Shown here: positions 46,529-55,129 of the stretch, in pieces
How positions within the stretch are numbered: position 1 is the stretch's first letter
Layout: every line of letters starts with the position of its first letter
From: Haloterrigena salifodinae
Lineage (GTDB): Archaea > Halobacteriota > Halobacteria > Halobacteriales > Natrialbaceae
Direction of reading: 5' to 3'
Assembly: GCF_003977755.1 (NCBI RefSeq)
Contig: NZ_RQWN01000006.1
Location: 62,001-126,000, forward strand
DNA length: 64,000 bases
The notes under the pieces: generated by a model
What the model saw: only the letters and a program-made list of their open reading frames with translations
The model's database searches: none
What the model was told of the DNA's origin: nothing
Program-made: the position numbers and the translations under genes

Positions 46529-47974
46529 TCAGTCGTCGCCGGCCGCGACGTCGGGTCGGTACGCTTCGCTGATGGATTTCCACTTATCGGTCCGAAACCG
46601 CCAGTAGTTGATCGCGGCGGGAATCGTCGTCTCCGCGGTGAACGCGAGGTACAGTCCCCAGTATCCGAGCGCGGTCGTCGCGCCGAGGTACGCGAGCGGA
46701 ATCGAACCGAAGAACATCCCCAGGAATTGGCTGGCAAACGGGATCCGCGTGTCGCCGCTCGCGTCGAGGGGCCCGGCAGCGGCGCCGGAGACGCCCTGGA
46801 AGACGACCGCGGCGCAGGCGGCGTAGATGAGGTCGACTGCGATCGGAATCTCCGGACTCGTCGGATCGCTCGCGAACAACACGACGATCTGCTCGGCGAA
46901 CAGCGCGATGAGGATCGCTGAGAGGGCGTACGTCGCCACCGCGAAGCGGATGATGTCGCGTCCGTACGCTTCGGCGGTCGCCTCGTCGTTGCGTCCGAGA
47001 GCTTGCCCTACCAAGCTGGAGGAGGCGAGTCCGAACCCCCAGCCGGGCGCGTTCATTACGCCCCAGATGCGGCGGGCGATGACGAACGCGGCGACGGTGT
47101 TCTCCCCGAAGATGTCGAGGATAGAGAGCATTGGGAACTCGGCGACGGTCCAGACGAGGTTCCGGGCGCCGATCGGGAGTCCGATCCGGATCAGATCGCG
47201 GATCGTCCCGGGGTCGAGATACGTTCCCAGCGGATCCACCTGAACCGGAAACTCGCCGATCCCGGGGAAGCGACCGCAGCTGATCCCGATCGCAAACGTC
47301 GCCGTCACGACGACGTTCGAGAGGACCGTCCCGAGCGCCGCGCCGGCGACGCCCCAGCCGAATCCGAAGATGAACACGGCGTTCAGGCCGATGTTGGCGA
47401 GGGCCCCGCCGGCCCGAACCTGCATCGCGATGTAGGAGTCGTCGGCGCCGACGAGCGTCCGGCTTCCGACGAGGTTTAGTCCCGCGAAGGGGATGCCGAA
47501 CCCGACGACTTGCAGGTACGTCGCTCCGTACTCGATCGCCCGCTCGTTGCTGCTCAGCACCGAGATGAGTTCGTGCGGAACGAACCAGAACGCGACTGTG
47601 ACCGGGACGCTCAACACGACGATGAGCAGCGTGCTCGAGCGGACGGCGAGTCCTAGTTCCTCGGTGGCGTCCGCCCCGTACCGCTGGGAAACGAGCGCGA
47701 TAGCGCCGCCGGCGACGCCGCCCCCGATCGCGAAGGCGAGTCCCCAGAACGGTCCGGCGAAGCCGACGCCGGCGACGGCGGCGGTGCCGACCGCCACGCC
47801 GACCATCGCCACGTCGACGGCGTTTTTCGACATCCGAGCGATCCCAGTAACGATCCGCGGCCACGCGAGGATGGTCGTCTGGACGGCGCGGTCGCGGTCG
47901 ATGAGACCGGCCCGCGCGAGCGCGAGACCGATGTAGAGGATCACCAGACGGAACGGATTCGGAAACCGGGTCAC
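46529..47974 (-). CDS. MATE-family efflux transporter
   Basis: Predicted sodium- or proton-driven antiporter of about 481 residues with 12 transmembrane helices and the two-fold MATE repeat. I chose the GTG at 47974 because the family-like sequence starts there (TRFPNPFRLV); an ATG at 48082 would add 36 residues with no resemblance, and a GTG at 47947 is also possible. Substrate unknown. It is probably not part of the sugar pathway. Confidence 0.78.
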   Translation of the reverse strand: MTRFPNPFRLVILYIGLALARAGLIDRDRAVQTTILAWPRIVTGIARMSKNAVDVAMVGVAVGTAAVAGVGFAGPFWGLAFAIGGGVAGGAIALVSQRYGADATEELGLAVRSSTLLIVVLSVPVTVAFWFVPHELISVLSSNERAIEYGATYLQVVGFGIPFAGLNLVGSRTLVGADDSYIAMQVRAGGALANIGLNAVFIFGFGWGVAGAALGTVLSNVVVTATFAIGISCGRFPGIGEFPVQVDPLGTYLDPGTIRDLIRIGLPIGARNLVWTVAEFPMLSILDIFGENTVAAFVIARRIWGVMNAPGWGFGLASSSLVGQALGRNDEATAEAYGRDIIRFAVATYALSAILIALFAEQIVVLFASDPTSPEIPIAVDLIYAACAAVVFQGVSGAAAGPLDASGDTRIPFASQFLGMFFGSIPLAYLGATTALGYWGLYLAFTAETTIPAAINYWRFRTDKWKSISEAYRPDVAAGDD

Positions 47975-48795
47975 GGGCGTTATCGACCTATAAGCGAATG
48001 CGGTCAAAGGTGTTTTGTTCTGGGATGTACCGGAGACGGAGAAGCGATCGATACGATCGCCCGATCTAGCCAATTTGCTCATCGCCGCGGCGGATCGGCA
48101 TACTCGACAGTAGCGAACTAGCGGTCAGTAGTCCCGGAACACGCCTGCGCCTCGAGCAACCTCCGAACGAGACTTCCGTTGGATAGACTTCGCCAGGGAG
48201 TCGTTCGAACCCGAAACTGATGCAGGTGGCCATCGGTCGCGCTCGATTGATCGCTGTTCTAGCTGAGAAGAGAATGTGAGTGTTCGTACACAGAACGAGT
48301 CTCCTATTCTCGACTGAGACCGTCGGGTGAGATCGGTGATATCGTTTGTCACAACGTCACCCGGGAGAGTCGTCGGAAGCGACGGGACGAAGCGGACGTT
48401 GCCGCTCGAGACAGCTACACCGATACCACGTCGGTTCCGTCGGGACGAGGGACCGGCCGGGACTAGCGATACGGTGAATTCCACTCTATTTCTATACTAC
48501 TTCTATGTAGTGATACAGAACAATAAACAGATAGAGTGAGAGGAGATTTCTGTTAGTGCCATCTATTCGAGGCCCCTAATTAGCGCTTAGAAGCGGTAGA
48601 GATTCGGTGTAGGGGCTAAAACCGGCAGCGGGACTGCGTCGCTTTGCTATCCTGCCGTAACATGCGGAAAATTAGTTTTTAGTGTTTTATCAAACAATAG
48701 GAAACGATCAGTTTCCAACGGCGGTTGAAATGCCAATTCGTCAATGGTACAACGTCTCCATAATGTTTTTTATCCCGTAATATGAATGAGTTCCT
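47975..48795. other. Long intergenic region before the oligopeptide-type transporter
   Basis: About 820 bases. Open frames here look like chance: no family pattern and ordinary composition bias. The part from about 48480 to 48795 is AT-rich. It holds a long inverted repeat at 48482-48538 and, near the end, TTTTTATCCCG as a possible TATA region about 27 bases before the ATG at 48796. Confidence 0.5.
48482..48538. repeat. Nested inverted repeat
   Basis: Outer perfect arms CACTCTAT (48482-48489) and ATAGAGTG (48531-48538) enclose inner arms ACTAC (48496-48500) and GTAGT (48507-48511). It could be a regulator site, or a hairpin. It lies about 260 bases before the transporter operon. Confidence 0.4.
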
Positions 48796-50568
48796 ATGCC
48801 ATCACATGGCAAGGGAAAATTGGGTAAGTCGAACCGGCGATCGATCTCGCGCAGACATCTCCTTCGCGGCGCAGCGATGGGGGGCGTGGCTGCGATGGCC
48901 GGCTGTCTCGGGGGGGCTGGAGGGGACAATAAAACGTTCGTCGAGCCGATAACGGTTGATCCAACGAACTATCAGTTCAACCATCTCAATCTGCAGAATC
49001 CGTTCTCGCACAAGATGCAGAGCGACCAACTGCAGCGGTACTTCATCGACAAGGAAGAGTTCGAGTCGTACGCGGTCACCATCGAGGAGTTCGAGGGCAA
49101 TACTGCGGTGCTGAAGGTTCGAGACGAACTCACCTGGCACAACGGCGACCCGGGCGATCCGGTCAACGCTGACGACCTCTACACGAAACTCGTCACCGAC
49201 GCGATCATCGGTGACACGATCTCGACCCTTTGGACAGATATCCAGCGGGACGGCGACAAGTCCGTCAAACTCACCCTCGAGGGGACGGTCAACGAGCGGC
49301 TGTTCAAAGACGGACTGAACTACTACTGGCTCGAGACGCCACACCGGCTGTACAAGGAGTACGTCGAGCGATGGGAGGACGCGACGACTGACGACGAGAT
49401 CGCCGACATTCGGAGCGACCTCCGCAACGACTCGTTCGACGAGTCGAAGGTGAAGGGGAACGGCCCTTTCCAGTTCGAGGAACGGGACAACCGTCACCTC
49501 AAGATGAGCCTGTACGAACACCACCCCGACGCGGACAACATCAACTGGGAGAACTGGGAGCTCCACAAGGTTTCGACCGACACTGCGAGCGTGCTTCTCG
49601 GCGGCGAGGTCGACGGGATTCGGAACTACTCCGCACCGGAAACGGTCTTCGAACAGGCGCCCGACGACCTCCTGAACGCGCAGCTGCCCGCGCTGTGGGG
49701 ACACTCGCTGCCCTTCAACCACGAGGACGACGACTTCAGTAATATCCGGGTTCGACAGGCCGTCAGCGAGTTCATCGACAGGCAGGCCTGTGCGGACAAC
49801 TACGGTCGGCTCGGACAGCCGGTCGAGGCGCCGAGCGGCCTCGTCGGGAACATCGACGGCCAGAACGAGCCGAGCAGTCGGTGGGAGAACAAAGTTTCCG
49901 ACGAGATGGTCGAACAGCTCCACCGATACGACGATCCGGAGCGCGGTCGGGAACTGCTGCGCGGGGAAGGGTACCAGAAGGACGACGGCACTTGGTACCG
50001 TCCCAACGGCGATCCGTTCGAGATGACGATCAAGGTCCCCGCAGGACTCACCGACTGGCATCCGGTCTACGAGACGATCGTCGATAACCTCGAAAACGAG
50101 GGCATCGGAACCGAAATGCAGCGAATCGAGGAATCAACGTACTGGGCCGATCACTACACCGCGGGGGACTACAAGGTGGCGTCGACGGGATGGACGCTTC
50201 AGCGATCCAGTCCGTACTACGTCTTCGACATGTACTACAACATCGATACAGAGTTCATGAATCTCGATCCCGAGAACCTCGAGGCGCCGCCGATAGGCGA
50301 ACCCGACGGCGAACTCCAGTCGGTCGATCCCCGCGGGCTGATGGACGAACTGCTCGTGGCACAGGACGAAGAGGAAGCGACCGATATTACCGATCGGCTC
50401 GCGTGGATCACGAACCAGACGGTTCCCATGCTCCAGCTCGACGAGATCAACGACCCGGTCTGGTTCTACACGGACGACTGGGAGGTTCCGGACCCGGACT
50501 CCTCGAAATACCAGTCGAAGTGGCCCCTCTGGTGGTTCCCGCGAAACGGTGAGCTGCAGGCCAAGTAA
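48796..50568 (+). CDS. Oligopeptide-type ABC transporter substrate-binding lipoprotein
   Basis: Predicted SBP family 5 protein of 590 residues. The Tat signal (SISRRHLLRGAAMGG) leads to lipobox MAGC and a Gly-rich linker. This family binds peptides, nickel or, in several archaea and Thermotoga, oligosaccharides. In this neighbourhood arabino- or other oligosaccharides are plausible. The permease operon starts 82 bases later with its own TATA-like ATTATTATAAG. Confidence 0.85.
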   Translation: MPSHGKGKLGKSNRRSISRRHLLRGAAMGGVAAMAGCLGGAGGDNKTFVEPITVDPTNYQFNHLNLQNPFSHKMQSDQLQRYFIDKEEFESYAVTIEEFEGNTAVLKVRDELTWHNGDPGDPVNADDLYTKLVTDAIIGDTISTLWTDIQRDGDKSVKLTLEGTVNERLFKDGLNYYWLETPHRLYKEYVERWEDATTDDEIADIRSDLRNDSFDESKVKGNGPFQFEERDNRHLKMSLYEHHPDADNINWENWELHKVSTDTASVLLGGEVDGIRNYSAPETVFEQAPDDLLNAQLPALWGHSLPFNHEDDDFSNIRVRQAVSEFIDRQACADNYGRLGQPVEAPSGLVGNIDGQNEPSSRWENKVSDEMVEQLHRYDDPERGRELLRGEGYQKDDGTWYRPNGDPFEMTIKVPAGLTDWHPVYETIVDNLENEGIGTEMQRIEESTYWADHYTAGDYKVASTGWTLQRSSPYYVFDMYYNIDTEFMNLDPENLEAPPIGEPDGELQSVDPRGLMDELLVAQDEEEATDITDRLAWITNQTVPMLQLDEINDPVWFYTDDWEVPDPDSSKYQSKWPLWWFPRNGELQAK

Positions 50569-50650
50569 CTGATCGGTCACCGCTTTTAACCAGTTGGTCA
50601 ACTAAAACGCAATTATTATAAGGAAACACTCGCCACATATACGTAAATTA

Positions 50651-51664
50651 ATGTACATACTCAAGCGGCTTGGACAAGCATTCGTTACGTTCATCGCAGT
50701 AATTACGGTGACGTTCGGGCTAATACGGGCGATACCGGGTGGACCGGCGGACCACATTCGGTCACAGGTCATGCAGAATCGAGGGTCGGAGAGCGTGAAT
50801 ATGGCCGAGATACACGCGCTGACTGAGACGTACACGAATATCGATACCTCGGCCCCGTTGCACGTCCAGTACTACAATTACCTCACGAGCGTCCTGCAGG
50901 GGGATATGGGGCAGTCGATAGAGTTCGGTGGCAGAGACGTCAGCGCTCTCATCATCGAGGCCGCCCCGTGGACGATCTTCCTGCTCACGATTTCGATCCT
51001 GCTCACGTTCGCGATCGGGATCGTACTCGGTGCGATCATGGCGTACCGAGAGGGAAGTCGGTTCGACATCGGATCAACGGTTATCTCGATGTTCCTGAAC
51101 TCCGTCCCCTACTACGTCGCGGCGATCTTCCTGGTATACGTTCTCTCCATCCAGTTGAGTATCTTCCCGCAGTCAGGGAACTACGCCATCGGGTTGGAAC
51201 CAGGACTGACGCCAATCTTTATCTCCGACGTATTCTACCACGCGACGCTCCCGGTCGCGTCCCTCGTCATCACCGGGTTCGGCGGGGCCGCGATTACGAT
51301 GCGAGGAAACGCGGTCCAGGAGATCGGAGAAGACTACATTCGGGTGGCGCACCTCCGAGGCGTCCCCGGACGGCGGATCGCGGTCCGGTACGTCGGTCGG
51401 AACGCGCTGTTGCCGATGTACACGAACCTGATGATCTCCGTCGGCTTCATGTTCGGTGGCTCGGTCATCCTGGAACAGATCTTCGCCTACCCCGGCCTCG
51501 GAAACTACCTTCTGCAGTCGATCCACGCCCGTGACTATTCGCTCATGATGGGGATCTTCATCGTCATCACCATCGCCGTTCTGATCTGTATCCTGATCGC
51601 GGATCTGACCTACGGGCTAATCGATCCGCGAGTCAGCAAAGGCGAAGGGAAGGAGGCATACTAA
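50651..51664 (+). CDS. Oligopeptide-type ABC transporter permease (DppB type)
   Basis: Predicted permease of 337 residues with six transmembrane helices. The N-terminal helix, the VRYVGRNALLPMYTNL segment and the EQIFAYPGLG loop are characteristic of DppB/OppB. A TATA-like ATTATTATAA (about 50611-50620) lies about 30 bases upstream, so permease genes may be transcribed separately from the binding protein. Confidence 0.87.
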   Translation: MYILKRLGQAFVTFIAVITVTFGLIRAIPGGPADHIRSQVMQNRGSESVNMAEIHALTETYTNIDTSAPLHVQYYNYLTSVLQGDMGQSIEFGGRDVSALIIEAAPWTIFLLTISILLTFAIGIVLGAIMAYREGSRFDIGSTVISMFLNSVPYYVAAIFLVYVLSIQLSIFPQSGNYAIGLEPGLTPIFISDVFYHATLPVASLVITGFGGAAITMRGNAVQEIGEDYIRVAHLRGVPGRRIAVRYVGRNALLPMYTNLMISVGFMFGGSVILEQIFAYPGLGNYLLQSIHARDYSLMMGIFIVITIAVLICILIADLTYGLIDPRVSKGEGKEAY

Positions 51665-51677
51665 GAGGTGACATTCG

Positions 51678-52670
51678 ATGGCTGAAACCAATTCAACGTT
51701 CGACGCGACCGACGATCACGAGGGCACGAGCGACGGATCGACGGCAACCCGTTCGGAACTGTACAAGGAGTGGCTCGACGTAGCCGTCCTCGCTCCCGTG
51801 CGGATCGCCTGGAACGACTGGCGAACGAAGCTCGGATCACTCATCATCGCGTTCTACATACTAATGGGGACGGTCGGTCTCTATCTCGTTTCCCCGCCAA
51901 ATCAAGGGCAGGGACCCCAACACGCTGCGCCCTTCGAAAGTATGGCGTACCCGCTCGGAACGAACCACATGGGGAGGAGTCTCCTCTCTGAAATCGTCTA
52001 CTCGACGCCGCCGGTGCTGAAGATGATCCTGGCTGGCGCGGTGTTCTCGACGATCATGGCGACGATCGTCGGGACCATCTCGGGCTACAAGGGAGGGTTC
52101 GTCGATAGCGTCCTCACCACCCTTACGGACATCGCCATGACCATCCCCGGACTACCCCTGATCATCCTCCTGGTCGCCGTCTTCGAACCGGAGAGTCCGT
52201 ACGTGATCGGGATCTTCCTCACGATCAACTCGTGGGCCGGTCTTGCGCGGTCGATCAGGTCGCAGGTGCTCTCGATCAGGGATCACTCCTACGTCGAAGT
52301 CTCTCGAATCATGGGTGCGTCCACGCCGAAAATTATCGCCGACGACGTCTTGCCGAACATCATGCCCTACGTGCTGGTCAACTTCGTCAACTCCGCACGC
52401 GGGGTCATCTTCGGCGCGGTCGCGCTGTTCTACCTCGGGATCCTCGGCGGCTTCTCGAACAACTGGGGAATCACGCTTAACGAGGCCTACACCAACGCAG
52501 CGATCTACTCGTTAGACAGCATTTACTGGCTACTTTTCCCGATGATAGCGATCGTCGGCCTCTCATTCGGGCTGGTGCTGTTCGCACAGGGAACGGAAAA
52601 ACTGTTCAATCCGCGTATCCGGGCGCGCCACGCGGACACTGTCGATGACACTGCGCCCCACGAGGAATAA
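51678..52670 (+). CDS. Oligopeptide-type ABC transporter permease (DppC type)
   Basis: Predicted permease of 330 residues with a long polar N-terminus (about 35 residues) and six helices. The cytoplasmic loop VEVSRIMGASTPKIIADDVLP contacts the ATPases. A strong ribosome-binding site, GAGGTGA, lies 7 bases before the ATG. The ATPase gene begins two bases after its stop. Confidence 0.87.
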   Translation: MAETNSTFDATDDHEGTSDGSTATRSELYKEWLDVAVLAPVRIAWNDWRTKLGSLIIAFYILMGTVGLYLVSPPNQGQGPQHAAPFESMAYPLGTNHMGRSLLSEIVYSTPPVLKMILAGAVFSTIMATIVGTISGYKGGFVDSVLTTLTDIAMTIPGLPLIILLVAVFEPESPYVIGIFLTINSWAGLARSIRSQVLSIRDHSYVEVSRIMGASTPKIIADDVLPNIMPYVLVNFVNSARGVIFGAVALFYLGILGGFSNNWGITLNEAYTNAAIYSLDSIYWLLFPMIAIVGLSFGLVLFAQGTEKLFNPRIRARHADTVDDTAPHEE

Positions 52671-52672
52671 CA

Positions 52673-53725
52673 ATGCAGCGAAAACGCACGAAAACCGTCG
52701 CCGATCCGATCTTCGAGGTTCGGGACACGACCGTCTCGTTCGACATGGAACGGGGGGAATCGAAAGTACTGAACGAAGTGAATATCGACGTCGACCGGGG
52801 TGAAGTCCTCGGCGTCGTTGGGGAAAGCGGGAGTGGAAAATCGATGTTCGCCTCCGCGCTGCTCGACGCGGTGGTCGATCCCGGCGTCCTCACCGGCGAC
52901 ATCACCTTCCGCCCCGAATCGGGGGAGCCCATCGATCTGCTCGATCTCTCCCAGGAGCAAATCAAGCAGATTCGCTGGGAGGAGATTTCCATGGTGTTCC
53001 AGGGAGCGATGAGTTCGTTCAACCCGACGATGTCGATCGGGGATCACTTCCGAGAGACCCTGGCCGTCCACGACTACGACGTCGAGGAGGGGATGGAACG
53101 CGCCGAAGAACTCCTCGCGGATCTCTACCTCGAGTCCGAGCAGGTGTTAGACTCCTATCCGCACGAGCTGTCGGGCGGAATGAGTCAACGCGCGCTCATC
53201 GCACTCTCGCTGGTGCTCGAGCCGGAAGTGCTGGTGATGGACGAGCCGACGGCCGCGCTGGACCTGCTGATGCAGCGCAGTATCATCCGATTGATCAGGG
53301 AGATCGCGGACGAGCGCGACCTGACGATCGTCTTCATCACCCACGACCTGCCGCTGGTCGCGAACCTCGCCGACCGAATCGCGGTGCTGTATGCCTTCGA
53401 GTTCGTCGAGGTCGGTCCGGCCTACGAGGTGCTGACGGCGGCGAAACACCCCTACACGCGAGCGTTGCTCAACTCGACGCCGAACTTGGAGACGCCACGC
53501 GAGCAGATGCGACCGATCGAAGGCGCGGCGCCGGATCCGGTGTCGGTTCCGAACGGGTGTTCGTACCATCCGCGCTGTCCGCTGGCCGACGCGACTTGCG
53601 AGCGCGACGATCCGCCCCTCGAGTCGGACACCCCGGAGGACGGTCACGTCGCGGCGTGTCACTACGTCGAGAGGGTCCCCGAGACGGTTCCGCTGACCCT
53701 GCAGGAGGTGAAGGTCAATGAGTGA
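52673..53725 (+). CDS. Oligopeptide-type ABC transporter ATPase (DppD type)
   Basis: Predicted ATPase of 350 residues: Walker A GESGSGKS, signature LSGGMSQR, Walker B VLVMDEPTAALD, switch ITHDL. The C-terminal extension has the Cys-rich CSYHPRCPLADATC motif found in DppD/OppD, which may bind an iron-sulfur cluster. It overlaps the next gene by 8 bases. Confidence 0.88.
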   Translation: MQRKRTKTVADPIFEVRDTTVSFDMERGESKVLNEVNIDVDRGEVLGVVGESGSGKSMFASALLDAVVDPGVLTGDITFRPESGEPIDLLDLSQEQIKQIRWEEISMVFQGAMSSFNPTMSIGDHFRETLAVHDYDVEEGMERAEELLADLYLESEQVLDSYPHELSGGMSQRALIALSLVLEPEVLVMDEPTAALDLLMQRSIIRLIREIADERDLTIVFITHDLPLVANLADRIAVLYAFEFVEVGPAYEVLTAAKHPYTRALLNSTPNLETPREQMRPIEGAAPDPVSVPNGCSYHPRCPLADATCERDDPPLESDTPEDGHVAACHYVERVPETVPLTLQEVKVNE

Positions 53726-54842
53726 TGACCACCTTGTCTCGCTGCGGGACGTGGAAGTGCACTTCGAGTCCGAGCAGTCGCTGCTCTCGAAGATAAAGGG
53801 CGAGACCGACGTCGTCAAGGCCGTCGACGGCATCTCGCTGGATATCTCCGAAAACGACGTCGTCGCGCTGGTCGGCGAGAGCGGTTGCGGGAAGTCGACC
53901 CTCGGAAAGACCACCATCGGCGTCCAGCGTCCGACCAGCGGCACGGTGACGTACAGAGGGCAGGATATCTGGAAGGCCAAGGACAAGGACGGAAACGTCG
54001 AGATCCCGTACGACGAGATCCGTCAGTCCCTCCAGATCATCCCTCAGGATCCGGGCGCGTCGCTCAACCCCAACAAGACGGTACAGCACTCCCTCGGGGC
54101 GCCGCTCAAGCTTCGGCATCCGGAGATGGACGCGTTCGAACGGCGAGAGCGGATCAACGAAATGATCTCGCGGGTCGGGATGTCGCCGCCGGAAGACTAC
54201 GCCAAGCGGTTCCCCCACCAGCTGTCGGGCGGCGAGAAACAGCGCGTCGCGCTGATCCGTGCGCTGTTGATGAACCCCGATCTCATCCTCGCCGACGAGG
54301 CGGTCAGCGCGCTCGACGTCTCCCTGCGAATCGACATGATGGACCTCATGCTCGAGTTGCAAGCGGAGTTCAACACGTCGTTCCTCTTTATCAGCCACAA
54401 CCTCTCGAACGCCAGCTACGTCGCCGGGAAATCCGACGGTCGCATCGGCATCATGTACCTCGGCGAACTCGTCGAGATCGGTCCCATCGACGAGGTGTTG
54501 GCGAACCCGAAACACCCCTACACGAAGGCGCTGGTGTGGGCGACACCGAACCTCGATCCGGACGTCGACGACGAGACCGAAACGCCGCTCCGGAAGATCG
54601 ACGTTCCGGATCCCCGAAACCCGCCGTCGGGCTGTCGGTTCCACACGCGCTGCCCCAAGGCCCGCGAGGCCTGCAAAGGGAACACGCCCGAGTCGGTGTC
54701 GGTCGACGGAGACGAGGACCACACGGTGACCTGTTTCCGTGAGATCGACAATCACGAGTACTGGGACAGCCCGAAACTCGTAGACGAATCGTCGGAGAAC
54801 GAGTCCGAACCGACCGCACTCGAGGACGAACCGGTCCAGTAG
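53718..54842 (+). CDS. Oligopeptide-type ABC transporter ATPase (DppF type)
   Basis: Predicted ATPase of 374 residues with GESGCGKST, LSGGEKQR, LILADEAVSALD and ISHNLS, and a C-terminal CRFHTRCPKAREAC cluster. The start overlaps dppD-like stop in ATGAGTGA, showing translational coupling. It pairs with the DppD-type protein to power the permeases. The acidic tail after residue 340 has no counterpart in the partner. Confidence 0.88.
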   Translation: MSDDHLVSLRDVEVHFESEQSLLSKIKGETDVVKAVDGISLDISENDVVALVGESGCGKSTLGKTTIGVQRPTSGTVTYRGQDIWKAKDKDGNVEIPYDEIRQSLQIIPQDPGASLNPNKTVQHSLGAPLKLRHPEMDAFERRERINEMISRVGMSPPEDYAKRFPHQLSGGEKQRVALIRALLMNPDLILADEAVSALDVSLRIDMMDLMLELQAEFNTSFLFISHNLSNASYVAGKSDGRIGIMYLGELVEIGPIDEVLANPKHPYTKALVWATPNLDPDVDDETETPLRKIDVPDPRNPPSGCRFHTRCPKAREACKGNTPESVSVDGDEDHTVTCFREIDNHEYWDSPKLVDESSENESEPTALEDEPVQ

Positions 54843-54893
54843 CGGTCTCCCGTTCCAATACATCTATTACGCCGTCGCCGAAACACGAGCCCA

Positions 54894-55106
54894 ATGGATA
54901 CGAGCGAAGCCGTCTTTCGGGCGCTCCTCTCGATCACGCTGACGCTGGCGATTATTCTCCTCGCGTTGTTCCCGTTTCAAGAGCCCGGATCGGCGGGTCG
55001 CGTCGTATCGATCCTGGCTCTGAGCATTCAGGCCGTGATAATCGTCATCGCCGCGACGGGACTCTACTTCGGCTGGGAGCCGTTCAAGTTCCTCGACGGA
55101 ACCTAG
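54894..55106 (+). CDS. Small two-helix membrane protein
   Basis: Predicted protein of 70 residues with two hydrophobic segments (about 12-28 and 38-60). A TATA-like CTATTACG centred about 27 bases before the ATG predicts a leaderless mRNA, so it is likely expressed on its own rather than with the transporter. I do not recognise the family. Confidence 0.6.
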   Translation: MDTSEAVFRALLSITLTLAIILLALFPFQEPGSAGRVVSILALSIQAVIIVIAATGLYFGWEPFKFLDGT

Positions 55107-55129
55107 TTCGCGGTGACGCCGGGGCGCCG

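Noticed and set aside
48125-48484. Open frame of 119 codons on the - strand
   Set aside because: No recognisable family pattern, no promoter or ribosome-binding site, and the surrounding region looks noncoding.
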